Shown here: positions 16,058 through 22,849 of the stretch, one piece after another
Layout of the letters: each line of letters starts with the position of its first letter
Numbering within the stretch: position 1 is the stretch's first letter
Assembly (NCBI GenBank): GCA_001778905.1
Contig: MFIQ01000013.1
Span: 1 to 38,347, forward strand
Direction of reading: 5' to 3'
Source: Candidatus Giovannonibacteria bacterium RIFCSPLOWO2_12_FULL_44_15
GTDB taxonomy: Bacteria > Patescibacteriota > Minisyncoccia > JACPKW01 > UBA11713
Length of the DNA: 38,347 nt
Notes under the pieces: model-generated
What the model saw: the letters and a program-made list of their open reading frames with translations, nothing else
Database searches by the model: none
Told to the model about the DNA's origin: nothing
Translations under genes and position numbers: made by a program

Positions 16058-17224
16058 CTACGGGATCAGCGATCTTAGCCACGCGGAGATTTTTTGCCTA
16101 AGTATAGACGGGGATTTTATGGATTTTGCCGATGCGGTTTCTTTATCCAAAACCAAGAGCGCGGCGCCCACGGCCGTCGCCCAAACCGGGTCCTGAATGC
16201 GGTGCCCGGTATCCAAGTCTGCAAACTTCCCCTTGCCCGAAGGCAGGCGCAAAATATTTTTCGAAAATTCGTCAATCCCGACTATCTTCGCGGACCCCCC
16301 CGCCAAAACAACTCCCCCGGGCAGGAGCCCCTGCCTCCCGATTTTTTTCAAATGGTTTTCAACAAGCTCGAACATATCTTCCAATCTTGCCTCGACTATA
16401 TTTTGAAATTTATTTTTCGATTTTGAATTTTCTTCGGGCAGCCTCATAGTTGTTTTTATCTCCTCGGCGCTGTCCAGGCCTACCTGAAATCCAAGCGCGA
16501 TATCGTTCGTAATATGGGCACCGCCAAAAGGAAATACCGCAATCGAAAAGGGAAGATTTTCTTCCATAACCGCGAGATCAGTCGTCTCCGCTCCAATATC
16601 AAGCGCCAAAGCTCCGGCCTCGCGCTGTCGCGGGGTAAGGATTGCGCGTGCGGAGGCAAGCGGGGCTGGGATAACGTCGTTTATAGCAACTCCGACTTCC
16701 TCGACAACGGATACCATTTCGCGCAAAGGCTTTAATAAAGAAGTGACAAATAAAACTTCCGCTTCCAGATTTTCTCCCTTCATCCCCAAAGGGTCCCGCA
16801 TTATCATCTCCGAATCTACGGAATAGTTAAGGCCGAACGTGTCCAGAATTTCTCTATTTTGAAGATCCCTCGAAGAGGGCCGAGCCTGCGCCATAACGCG
16901 TTCAACATCGTATGTTCCAACTTCCCCGGAGGCCTGCGCGACAGCAACTCGCGCCCTTACTTTGGATGCGCCCAAAGCCGGAGTCCCGAAAGTTAAATAT
17001 GCTTCTTTGAACGGGATCCCGGAAAAACGCTCCACTTCCGAAACCGCCATTCTAATTTTTTTAGCGAGAAGATCGGGGTTGCTAACCATTCCTCTGCGAA
17101 CTCCCTCGGCCGGAACTGCGGCTGCGCCCAAAATATGTATCCCTGTATCCGATTTTCTCTCCGCCGCCAAAGCTTTAACGCTCTTTGAGCCTATATCCAA
17201 AATATGCACTATATTCCTCGGCAT
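16058..17224 (-). CDS. ftsA: Cell division protein FtsA
   Basis: 388 residues, actin-fold membrane anchor of FtsZ. Phosphate-1 motif VHILDIGSKSVKALAAE at the N-terminus, the SHS2-type 1C region around residues 60-150, a second phosphate motif (ALALDIGAETTDLAVMEE) near 220 and the adenosine motif VVLAGGSAKIVGIDE near 310. The C-terminus ends in an amphipathic helix (ILRQKISAWLRSLIP), the membrane-targeting sequence of FtsA, which argues against the related PilM. It starts inside the 3' end of ybeY (16-base overlap). ftsZ is not adjacent but lies beyond the accessory block. Confidence 0.9.
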   Translation of the reverse strand: MPRNIVHILDIGSKSVKALAAERKSDTGIHILGAAAVPAEGVRRGMVSNPDLLAKKIRMAVSEVERFSGIPFKEAYLTFGTPALGASKVRARVAVAQASGEVGTYDVERVMAQARPSSRDLQNREILDTFGLNYSVDSEMIMRDPLGMKGENLEAEVLFVTSLLKPLREMVSVVEEVGVAINDVIPAPLASARAILTPRQREAGALALDIGAETTDLAVMEENLPFSIAVFPFGGAHITNDIALGFQVGLDSAEEIKTTMRLPEENSKSKNKFQNIVEARLEDMFELVENHLKKIGRQGLLPGGVVLAGGSAKIVGIDEFSKNILRLPSGKGKFADLDTGHRIQDPVWATAVGAALLVLDKETASAKSIKSPSILRQKISAWLRSLIP

Positions 17225-17559
17225 AGTTTTTTCTCCATTATCTCCATGCCTCGGCTATGGGTAAATCCCTGAAGATGCAAAAGCCCGTGGACGTATAAAG
17301 CCCAAAGGTGGTCTCGAAAGCTTCTATTATACAAAGGGGCTTCCTTTTTTATTAAATTCGGCTCGAGAAAAATTTGCCCTTGTGCACCCGAGAGATTAAA
17401 TGATAGAACGTTGGTATTTTTTCTATAAATTTTTTTTATCATGGCGGGGGTCGCAAATATTACTTCAAGATCATACTTTCCCCCTAAAACTTTTTCCATC
17501 ATGGCGTGATAAGGGAATCTTGGTATCTTCGCTTTACTTATTTTAACAATAGAAAGCAT
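17209..17559 (-). CDS. ybeY: Endoribonuclease YbeY
   Basis: 116 residues, on the short side for YbeY (about 150 in E. coli). The zinc motif is intact: HGLLHLQGFTH, with three histidines spaced as in HGxLHLxGxxH, followed by the helix MEIMEKK. YbeY takes part in 16S rRNA 3' maturation and ribosome quality control. The FRDHLWALYVHG stretch before the motif is also family-like. It shares one base with yqeY (17559) and overlaps ftsA, so yqeY-ybeY-ftsA is one unit. Confidence 0.85.
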   Translation of the reverse strand: MLSIVKISKAKIPRFPYHAMMEKVLGGKYDLEVIFATPAMIKKIYRKNTNVLSFNLSGAQGQIFLEPNLIKKEAPLYNRSFRDHLWALYVHGLLHLQGFTHSRGMEIMEKKLCRGI

Positions 17560-18017
17560 TAAAGAGAACCCAAAAGCTTCTTCAGCGCTGCCGAAACCCT
17601 GTCTCCGGAAGCTTTCCCCTTCAAAATCGGCATCGAGGCCTTCATTACTTTCGCAAAATCCTTCTCTCTTGTTGCCCCTGCTTCCCTGATACCATCCTTT
17701 AAAATGCGTTCGAGGTCTTCATCCGAAATCTCGGCAGGCAAATATACCTTTAGTATCTCCATCTCGGCCTTCTCCTTTTCTGCGAGCTCCGTCCGCCCTG
17801 CTTTTGTAAATTCTTCTATCGAGTCTTTGCGTTTTTTTGCTTCGCTTTTTATGACGTCTCCTATTTCCTCATCCGAAAGGCCAGCGTCCTTTTTTAAGAG
17901 CTGTATCTCTTTATTTTTTATGGCACTTTGGACCATTCGAAGAGTTGACACCTTAAGGGCTTCACCCGCTTTCATAGCGATCTTTATCTCCTCCTCGATT
18001 TTTTTTGCTAATGTCAT
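17559..18017 (-). CDS. yqeY: YqeY/GatB-like tail domain protein
   Basis: 152 residues, full length for the YqeY family, which matches the C-terminal tRNA-binding region of the GatB/Asp-Glu amidotransferase subunit. Typical stretches: STLRMVQSAIKNKEIQ, RKDSIEEFTKAGRTELAEKE and ILKVYLPAEISDEDLERI. It is usually next to rpsU; here an APH-like gene separates the two. A TATAAT (18033-18038, minus strand) could give it its own transcript with a leader of about 9 nt. Confidence 0.9.
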   Translation of the reverse strand: MTLAKKIEEEIKIAMKAGEALKVSTLRMVQSAIKNKEIQLLKKDAGLSDEEIGDVIKSEAKKRKDSIEEFTKAGRTELAEKEKAEMEILKVYLPAEISDEDLERILKDGIREAGATREKDFAKVMKASMPILKGKASGDRVSAALKKLLGSL

Positions 18018-18063
18018 AATGCTAATCTACAAATTATATTCGAATGATGCAAATTGGTTCATA

Positions 18064-19026
18064 TTATCTCTTCTTGGTCGCATTTTCTAATAAGTTGCCT
18101 ATCCTCCAGTCTATTTCTTGGTCAGGTTTGTTTTGACTAATTGCACGTACCATTCTTTTGACAAGCTGGCCGGTATAGAAAAACTCAAGTTTTTCATTCA
18201 GCTCGCTGCGCTGAAACGTCTCTGGCATAACATTAAAGGCCTCGTCAAAAAACTCTTCGCCCCACATTTGCCTGACTCTCCAGAGATCATAATCTGGATC
18301 CCCTATATGAATCCCTCCCCAATCAATCACTCCGCTAACGTCTTCCGAATCGGTATCCCAAAAAATGTGCTGGCCATCGATGTCGCCATGCAACAAGGAC
18401 GGCTTATAATTGAAGTGGTCTCCGTCTAGGTACCATCTGAAAGAAGATTCAGTAAAACGTTTTATGTCATCTTCCTGTTGTGGAAACTTCTTTGCAAATA
18501 GTGGGTAAATATATTCCCGAGCATTTGCCAACCAATCAGAGTACCTAGCTCTTAAATCTACCTCCGGTACGCCCAACTTTTTCGGAATTTCGAGGTCAAT
18601 GGTATGGAGTTGGGTGAGAAATTTTCCAAAATTTTTACCCCATAAATTTTTCTCTGTCTTTGGAATTGCACTCAGAGTCGGTTCGAATTGAGCGCCACTG
18701 ATAAGCTCATACCCGCCGAAAGGCACATTTGTATTTGGGACAACTCCGCGATAAATATAATCCGGGACACGCGCCGTAAGATGCTCTTTGAGAAATGGAA
18801 GCGTGTCCATTTCTCTTTTTAGATTCTCCCCGCTTTCACGATCTCTCGCAAAACGAAAAGCAAGCTTGTCGTTTACAAAAAAGACGTAATTAGACATGCC
18901 CTCCTGTTGCTCGTGGATGGTTTCAATTTTTAAAGAAGGGTAGAATTCTTCGATAGCGTTCTTAGCCGAAGCTTCGGTGATTCCTATTAGGAAATCTCTG
19001 GGTTTATTTTCTGGTTGCAGCTCCAT
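18064..19026 (-). CDS. Aminoglycoside/macrolide phosphotransferase-like kinase
   Basis: 320 residues of the APH kinase fold. The nucleotide lobe includes SNYVFFVNDKLAFRFARD (Lys/Arg positions of the ATP site). The catalytic loop is LLHGDIDGQHIFWD near residue 215, i.e. HGDxxxxH with His where most kinases have Asn; this variant occurs in Mph- and APH(2'')-type enzymes. The metal-binding DFG equivalent is GVIDWGGIHIGDPDYDLW. Natural substrate unknown; antibiotic phosphorylation cannot be claimed. It has a strong Shine-Dalgarno (GAGGAGG, 4 nt before the ATG), unlike its neighbours, and splits rpsU from yqeY, which suggests later acquisition. Confidence 0.82.
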   Translation of the reverse strand: MELQPENKPRDFLIGITEASAKNAIEEFYPSLKIETIHEQQEGMSNYVFFVNDKLAFRFARDRESGENLKREMDTLPFLKEHLTARVPDYIYRGVVPNTNVPFGGYELISGAQFEPTLSAIPKTEKNLWGKNFGKFLTQLHTIDLEIPKKLGVPEVDLRARYSDWLANAREYIYPLFAKKFPQQEDDIKRFTESSFRWYLDGDHFNYKPSLLHGDIDGQHIFWDTDSEDVSGVIDWGGIHIGDPDYDLWRVRQMWGEEFFDEAFNVMPETFQRSELNEKLEFFYTGQLVKRMVRAISQNKPDQEIDWRIGNLLENATKKR

Positions 19027-19054
19027 ATGACCTCCTCGCGGATTTGTATTGAAT

Positions 19055-19273
19055 TTACTCTATTTTACCTAATTTCCTCTGCTTATCCATGTCGCGTTGC
19101 CAGGTGATTCTTCGAAGGGCTTCTTTTTTCTTTTTGAATCCCGACTTAGTTCTTGCCCTGTATTGGCGCGACCTAGCATTGATAAGGACTTTGGAACGCT
19201 GAATCTTTTTCGTGAACCGGCGCAAAAGCCCGCCGACTGATTCCGAATCCTTTCTTTTTACTTCAACAGCCAT
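19055..19273 (-). CDS. rpsU: 30S ribosomal protein S21
   Basis: 72 residues, very basic, matching bS21: VEVKRKDSESVGGLLRRFTK at the N-terminus and the R/K-rich tail. S21 binds the platform of the 30S subunit near the anti-Shine-Dalgarno region. A GGGAGG sequence lies 10 nt before the ATG. It follows the HIT gene by 3 nt and is probably the end of the lepB-hisS-HIT-rpsU unit. Confidence 0.92.
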   Translation of the reverse strand: MAVEVKRKDSESVGGLLRRFTKKIQRSKVLINARSRQYRARTKSGFKKKKEALRRITWQRDMDKQRKLGKIE

Positions 19274-19276
19274 AAT

Positions 19277-19585
19277 TTATTTTCCTCCCATTAAATGAAG
19301 GTGTAGATGGTCTATTTCCTGCCCGCCTTCTCGACCAACGTTAAACAATAATTTGTATCCGTCTAAATTTTTCTCTCCCGCAATCTTTTTTGCGGCCATA
19401 ACCATATCCCCGGCCAGCTCCGGATTTTCCAATTCTTTTACCGAAGCCACGTGCGCTTTAGTCACAACCAAAATATGGACTGGGGTTTTCGGATGAATAT
19501 CGTCAAAGGCAATAAGCTCTTCGTTTTCCAAAACGAGCTCTTTTGGTATTTCTTTATTCGCTATTTTGCAGAAAATGCAATCCAT
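19277..19585 (-). CDS. HIT-family nucleotide hydrolase/transferase
   Basis: 102 residues, typical for the Hint branch. N-terminal CIFCKIANKEIPKELV is the usual opening with a CxxC that may bind zinc. The active-site triad is HLHLHLMGG at the C-terminus (HxHxHxx). Hint proteins cleave phosphoramidate or acyl bonds of AMP derivatives. It lies one base after hisS and 3 nt before rpsU. Confidence 0.93.
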   Translation of the reverse strand: MDCIFCKIANKEIPKELVLENEELIAFDDIHPKTPVHILVVTKAHVASVKELENPELAGDMVMAAKKIAGEKNLDGYKLLFNVGREGGQEIDHLHLHLMGGK

Positions 19586-19586
19586 T

Positions 19587-20903
19587 TTATTTTATTTTCA
19601 TTTTTAATCTCTCAATTGCGCGCAAGATCGGCAGAGTTTCCTGCATGCCCGAATCCATGTCCCTAATAATAATGCTTCCCTCAAGAGCTTCCTTTTGCCC
19701 CATAATAAGACTGTATGGAACGCCGAGCTTTGCGGCAAGGCGCAATTGCCCCCTGATCGAATCTTTGGAGAGCGATTGCGCTAGGGGAATCTTAGCTTTC
19801 CTGAAGTCTTCCATCAAGCCCAAGGTTTTTCTTTTGGCGGCGATGCCGAGCTGGATTAAAAATACCTTCGGCTTCTCCGCTTTTACAAATTGGTCGAAGT
19901 TTTCGTCATCCATGCCCTCGGATAGAATGGAGACAACTCTATCAAGCCCGATTCCGCCTCCCGCTCCCGGCAAATCCTTGCCGGATAAAACCTGGCCGAG
20001 ATAATCGTATCTTCCTCCTCCGGCAACGGCAAGACTTTTATTTTCCTCCGTTCCGTCTTCTTTTATAGTTTTAATTTCCGCGATAAATTCGAAAACCGTG
20101 CGCGTATAATAATCAAAACCGCGAACAAGGCTTGGATTCAATTTATATGGGATTTCGAGAGCGTCCATAAATTCCAGGACTTCCTTGAAATGCGCCTTGC
20201 ATTCGTCGCAAACATATTCAAGCATCTGCGGGGCTTTTGCCTTAAACTCCTGGCAGGATTGCTCTTTACAATCAAGAAGCCTTATCGGATTTTCCTTAAA
20301 CCTTCTTTTGCAATCTTTGCAAAGTTTTTCCAGGTGCTTTCTATAATACGACGTCAGTTCTTTGCGCCACGATGCCCTGCACTCTTTATCGCCCATGGTA
20401 TTCAATTCTAAACTCGCATCAATTCCGAGCTCTTTTAGAATCAGCCCGAAAACCCGGATAACTGTTGCCTCGGCTACAGCTAAATCCTCGCCCAAAATTT
20501 CAAGATCAAATTGCCCGAATTCGCGATATCTTCCTTTCTGCGGAGTTTCGTGCCTGAAAAAGGAACCATTCTCATATAGCAGTACTGGCTGCGGTAAAGA
20601 TTGCATACCTAGCTCAAAATAAGCGCGCACTATCGGAACGGTCGCTTCCGGACGCAAAACAAGCGAGTCTCCCCCACGAGTGCGGAAAGAATACATTTGT
20701 TTCTCCACAACTTCGGAAGTCTCGCCCAATGAGGCGGAAAAAAGCTCGGAGTGTTCAAAGTGCGGGGTCCTGATTTCCTCAAAGCCGTAATAGGAAGCTA
20801 TCTCCTCGCATATGTCCGTAACCCTCTTCCAGATCAAAAGTTCAGGCCCGATAAGGTCTCTTGTTCCCCTTGGAGTTTGTAATAAATCTTTTTTAATTTT
20901 CAT
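19587..20903 (-). CDS. hisS: Histidyl-tRNA synthetase
   Basis: 438 residues, class II synthetase that charges tRNA-His. Motif 1 region near RGTRDLIGPELLIWKRV, motif 2 and ATP site (LVLRPEATVPIVRAY, RHETPQKGRYREFGQFD), histidine-specific strands (GRYDYLGQVL) and motif 3 (AGGGIGLDRVVSIL). An insertion with a Cys pattern (LCKDCKRRF ... DCKEQSC ... VCDECKAHF, about residues 190-240) resembles the one in many bacterial HisRS. The C-terminal anticodon-binding domain is present. Its start overlaps the end of lepB by 11 bases. Confidence 0.95.
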   Translation of the reverse strand: MKIKKDLLQTPRGTRDLIGPELLIWKRVTDICEEIASYYGFEEIRTPHFEHSELFSASLGETSEVVEKQMYSFRTRGGDSLVLRPEATVPIVRAYFELGMQSLPQPVLLYENGSFFRHETPQKGRYREFGQFDLEILGEDLAVAEATVIRVFGLILKELGIDASLELNTMGDKECRASWRKELTSYYRKHLEKLCKDCKRRFKENPIRLLDCKEQSCQEFKAKAPQMLEYVCDECKAHFKEVLEFMDALEIPYKLNPSLVRGFDYYTRTVFEFIAEIKTIKEDGTEENKSLAVAGGGRYDYLGQVLSGKDLPGAGGGIGLDRVVSILSEGMDDENFDQFVKAEKPKVFLIQLGIAAKRKTLGLMEDFRKAKIPLAQSLSKDSIRGQLRLAAKLGVPYSLIMGQKEALEGSIIIRDMDSGMQETLPILRAIERLKMKIK

Positions 20904-21438
20904 ATTGATAAAATCCAGGCAAGAAATTTATTTTGGACGGAGGCCAGAGCCTGACAATTGCTCTGCCGATTATCAAATTTTCTGGAAGCGTTCCCCATCT
21001 CCTTGAATCTGAAGAATAAAGGCGGTTGTCTCCTAGCATAAAATATTCTCCTTCTTTCAGGGTAATGATCTCGTCCGGCGTTGTTAAAGCTTCGGCCAAA
21101 AACGGTTCTTTCAATTCGGTCTTGGTATCTCCCTTTACCAAGAAAAGCTTATTGTCCCGTATTTCAATCGTCTCTCCCGGAAGGCCGATAACTCTTTTTA
21201 TAAAAAATTTAGACGGGTCCTTCGGGTACCTGAACACCAAAACCTCGCCCCTGTCCGGATCCCTGAATTGGTACGTAAGCTCGTCTATTATAATATATTC
21301 CCCATCGTCGAAAGTCGGCTCCATTGATGCCCCCCGAACTAAAAAAGGCTGGGCAACCCAGGTCCTAATCGGGATAATGATGATGGCGGATATGATTATA
21401 AACCTAAGAAAATCTCTCCAAAATGAATTTTGCGGCAT
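20893..21438 (-). CDS. lepB: Signal peptidase I
   Basis: 181 residues with one N-terminal membrane segment (FIIISAIIIIPIRTWV, about 13-28). The catalytic Ser is S38 in GASMEPTF and the Lys general base is K81 in FIKRVIGLPGE. Box E is GDNRLYSSDSRRWG. It removes signal peptides from exported proteins on the outer face of the membrane. It heads the lepB-hisS-HIT-rpsU unit and is divergent from pth; the 55-bp region between them must hold both promoters. Confidence 0.94.
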   Translation of the reverse strand: MPQNSFWRDFLRFIIISAIIIIPIRTWVAQPFLVRGASMEPTFDDGEYIIIDELTYQFRDPDRGEVLVFRYPKDPSKFFIKRVIGLPGETIEIRDNKLFLVKGDTKTELKEPFLAEALTTPDEIITLKEGEYFMLGDNRLYSSDSRRWGTLPENLIIGRAIVRLWPPSKINFLPGFYQYEN

Positions 21439-21479
21439 AGAATATACGAAGTGTACTGGAATTTTGGTTCAAAAGCAAG

Positions 21480-21485
21480 TATTCT
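21480..21485 (+). promoter_or_regulatory. -10 element of pth
   Basis: TATTCT lies 8 nt before the pth ATG at 21494, with no Shine-Dalgarno in between. No good -35 is visible. Predicts a leaderless or nearly leaderless mRNA. Confidence 0.4.
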
Positions 21486-21493
21486 GACGTAGT

Positions 21494-21997
21494 ATGGCGG
21501 CATACTATATAGTAGGTCTCGGGAACCCAGGCCCCGAATATGACAGCTCTCCTCATAACGCAGGGAAGCTAATGGCTTCCCTTTTTCAGAAGAAATACGA
21601 AGGAAATAAAGCAAAAATAATCCTACCGACTGTTTTCATGAACCAGTCCGGGAAGGCAGTTAAGGGGATCCCCGCAAAATGGCTTATTTTACTTCATGAT
21701 GATATCGATTTGCCTTTGGGCAAGTTTAAAATCGTTTTCAATAGGGGTTCGGGCGGACACAAAGGGGTTGAATCCGTAATACGCGCCGTCGGATCGGAAA
21801 AATTCGTCCGCATTAGAATCGGCATTTCGCCAAAGAAAAAGCCAAGCCACACGCAATTAATGAAATTCTTAACTCACAAGTTTAAACCCTCCGAATCAAA
21901 CGCAATCAAAAAAATTTCCAAGAAAATATTGGAAGCCCTGGAGGTCATCATCACCGAAGGCCACGAGAAAGCAATGAGTTTGTATAATAAAAATTAA
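21494..21997 (+). CDS. pth: Peptidyl-tRNA hydrolase
   Basis: 167 residues, slightly short for bacterial Pth (about 190). It recycles tRNAs from peptidyl-tRNA that falls off the ribosome. Conserved: VGLGNPGPEYDSSPHNAG with catalytic His21, FMNQSG, HDDIDLPLGKFK with the active-site Asp, and GSGGHKGVESVI. The C-terminus reads EKAMSLYNKN. A divergent second copy of this tail (KKAMTLYNQ) follows the toxin-antitoxin pair downstream at 22571-22612, so the end of pth has probably been replaced by the insertion. Confidence 0.93.
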   Translation: MAAYYIVGLGNPGPEYDSSPHNAGKLMASLFQKKYEGNKAKIILPTVFMNQSGKAVKGIPAKWLILLHDDIDLPLGKFKIVFNRGSGGHKGVESVIRAVGSEKFVRIRIGISPKKKPSHTQLMKFLTHKFKPSESNAIKKISKKILEALEVIITEGHEKAMSLYNKN

Positions 21998-22002
21998 ATT
22001 GC

Positions 22003-22008
22003 TATCAT
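22003..22008 (+). promoter_or_regulatory. -10 element of the antitoxin/PIN operon
   Basis: TATCAT lies 6 nt before the ATG at 22015 and directly after the pth stop. A possible weak -35 (TTGTAT, 21980-21985, 17-bp spacer) would be inside the pth 3' end. Predicts a leaderless transcript. Confidence 0.45.
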
Positions 22009-22014
22009 TTAATT

Positions 22015-22179
22015 ATGACTGCCGTAAAAGAAAAAGCGATACTCGAGGAATTGAAACAATTGAAAACCAAAATGCAACTTTTGGGTTCTTTGCGTCGTTT
22101 CAAAACACTATCACAAAAAGGAAGAGCATTCGCAAAGGCAAAAAAAATTAAGCCTTCCGATGTTCTTAAAAATGATTAG
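22015..22179 (+). CDS. Putative antitoxin of the PIN toxin
   Basis: 54-residue basic protein upstream of and overlapping a PIN-domain toxin by 8 bases (ATGATTAG). Helical N-terminus (VKEKAILEELKQLKTKM) and a basic C-terminal half (QKGRAFAKAKKIKPSDV) ending KND. The size, order and overlap fit a type II antitoxin; I do not recognise the family. It starts 17 nt after pth with its own -10 element. Confidence 0.72.
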   Translation: MTAVKEKAILEELKQLKTKMQLLGSLRRFKTLSQKGRAFAKAKKIKPSDVLKND

Positions 22180-22570
22180 GGCAGTTCTTGATACTAACGT
22201 TTTTATCTCAGCTTTATTTTGGACTGGTTCTCCTCACAATGTTTTAGAGAAAACACTTGAAGGCGGATTCATCTTAGTCATCTCCGGCGCAATTTTGGAA
22301 GAAATCGAAGAAAGATTATTAAATAAATTTAAATTTCCGATTGCGGATGTCATGTCTTTTTTGGAAATTATCGTTCTGAATTCACACATTGCCAAACCGA
22401 ATATCAAATTAGAAGCAGTATCGCAAGACCCAAATGACAATAAAATTATCGAATGCGCGGTCAGTGGCAACGCAGATTACATTGTGACTGGCGACAAAGA
22501 TATTCTCGAATTGAAAGCATTTCGAGAAATAAAAATCCTAACGCCAAATCAATTTTTAAAGATTTTATAA
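22172..22570 (+). CDS. PIN-domain toxin (putative ribonuclease)
   Basis: 132 residues of the PIN family, close to the COG1569 group of toxin components. The acidic metal-binding residues are visible: VLDTNVFISA at the N-terminus, GAILEEIEERLL, DPNDNKIIECA and VTGDKDILEL. PIN toxins cut RNA, often tRNA or rRNA. A reading from an ATG 12 bases further upstream (22160) is possible, but MIRAVLDTN is the normal family start and gives the usual antitoxin overlap. The pth tail remnant begins in frame right after its stop codon. Confidence 0.9.
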   Translation: MIRAVLDTNVFISALFWTGSPHNVLEKTLEGGFILVISGAILEEIEERLLNKFKFPIADVMSFLEIIVLNSHIAKPNIKLEAVSQDPNDNKIIECAVSGNADYIVTGDKDILELKAFREIKILTPNQFLKIL

Positions 22571-22612
22571 ATCGAATCCCCAAAGAAAGCAATGACGCTA
22601 TATAACCAGTAA
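22571..22612 (+). pseudogene. Remnant of the original 3' end of pth
   Basis: Thirteen codons plus stop that read IESPKKAMTLYNQ, matching the pth C-terminus EKAMSLYNKN. The two share the 12-mer AGAAAGCAATGA (21966-21977 and 22584-22595). The copies differ elsewhere, so this is not a fresh duplication. It probably marks the right end of the toxin-antitoxin insertion. Confidence 0.6.
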
Positions 22613-22614
22613 AT

Positions 22615-22656
22615 GAAAATGGAGCCTTCGGAATTTAGAATTTACCTCGGCTCCAT
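22615..22656 (-). terminator. Minus-strand terminator-like hairpin
   Basis: Arms ATGGAGCC (22619-22626) and GGCTCCAT (22649-22656); on the minus strand a TTTTCATTT run follows. On the plus strand there is no T-run. It would end the small minus-strand transcript proposed at 22619-22811. Confidence 0.6.
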
Positions 22657-22811
22657 ATTCTTGTGTCGCTCTAGGCGACAATTTGTGCGCTCTTCGCGCC
22701 CGTGTGCGGCTTCGGACCGCGATCTGTAATGGCTATCCAATCGGGTGGCGTAAGCCAAAGTCCTCCTTTTCCTTTTTTTCTAGTGGCCTCCTTTGTTCTT
22801 ACATTAATACT
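22619..22811 (-). ncRNA. Candidate structured small RNA (or very short ORF)
   Basis: A minus-strand TATAAT (22818-22823) predicts a start near 22811. The transcript would contain two GGAGG stretches, then several short hairpins: GGC-TTAC-GCC, GCGG/CCGC with a UCCGAAG loop, GCGC/GCGC and TGTCGC/GCGACA, and end in the terminator at 22619-22656. This compact series of stems is not explained by the neighbouring genes. The same strand also has an open frame ending in KPHTGAKSAQIVA (stop at 22671), so a short peptide is an alternative. No known RNA family recognised (SRP RNA, 6S and tmRNA signatures are absent). Confidence 0.35.
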
Positions 22812-22816
22812 TCTGC

Positions 22817-22822
22817 TATTAT
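22817..22822 (+). promoter_or_regulatory. -10 element of the Mfd-like gene
   Basis: TATTAT on the plus strand, 27 nt before the ATG at 22850; predicted leader about 21 nt. It overlaps the minus-strand TATAAT, so this small region may fire in both directions. Confidence 0.4.
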
Positions 22823-22849
22823 ACGTAAAGCCCGATATGCACATGATGA

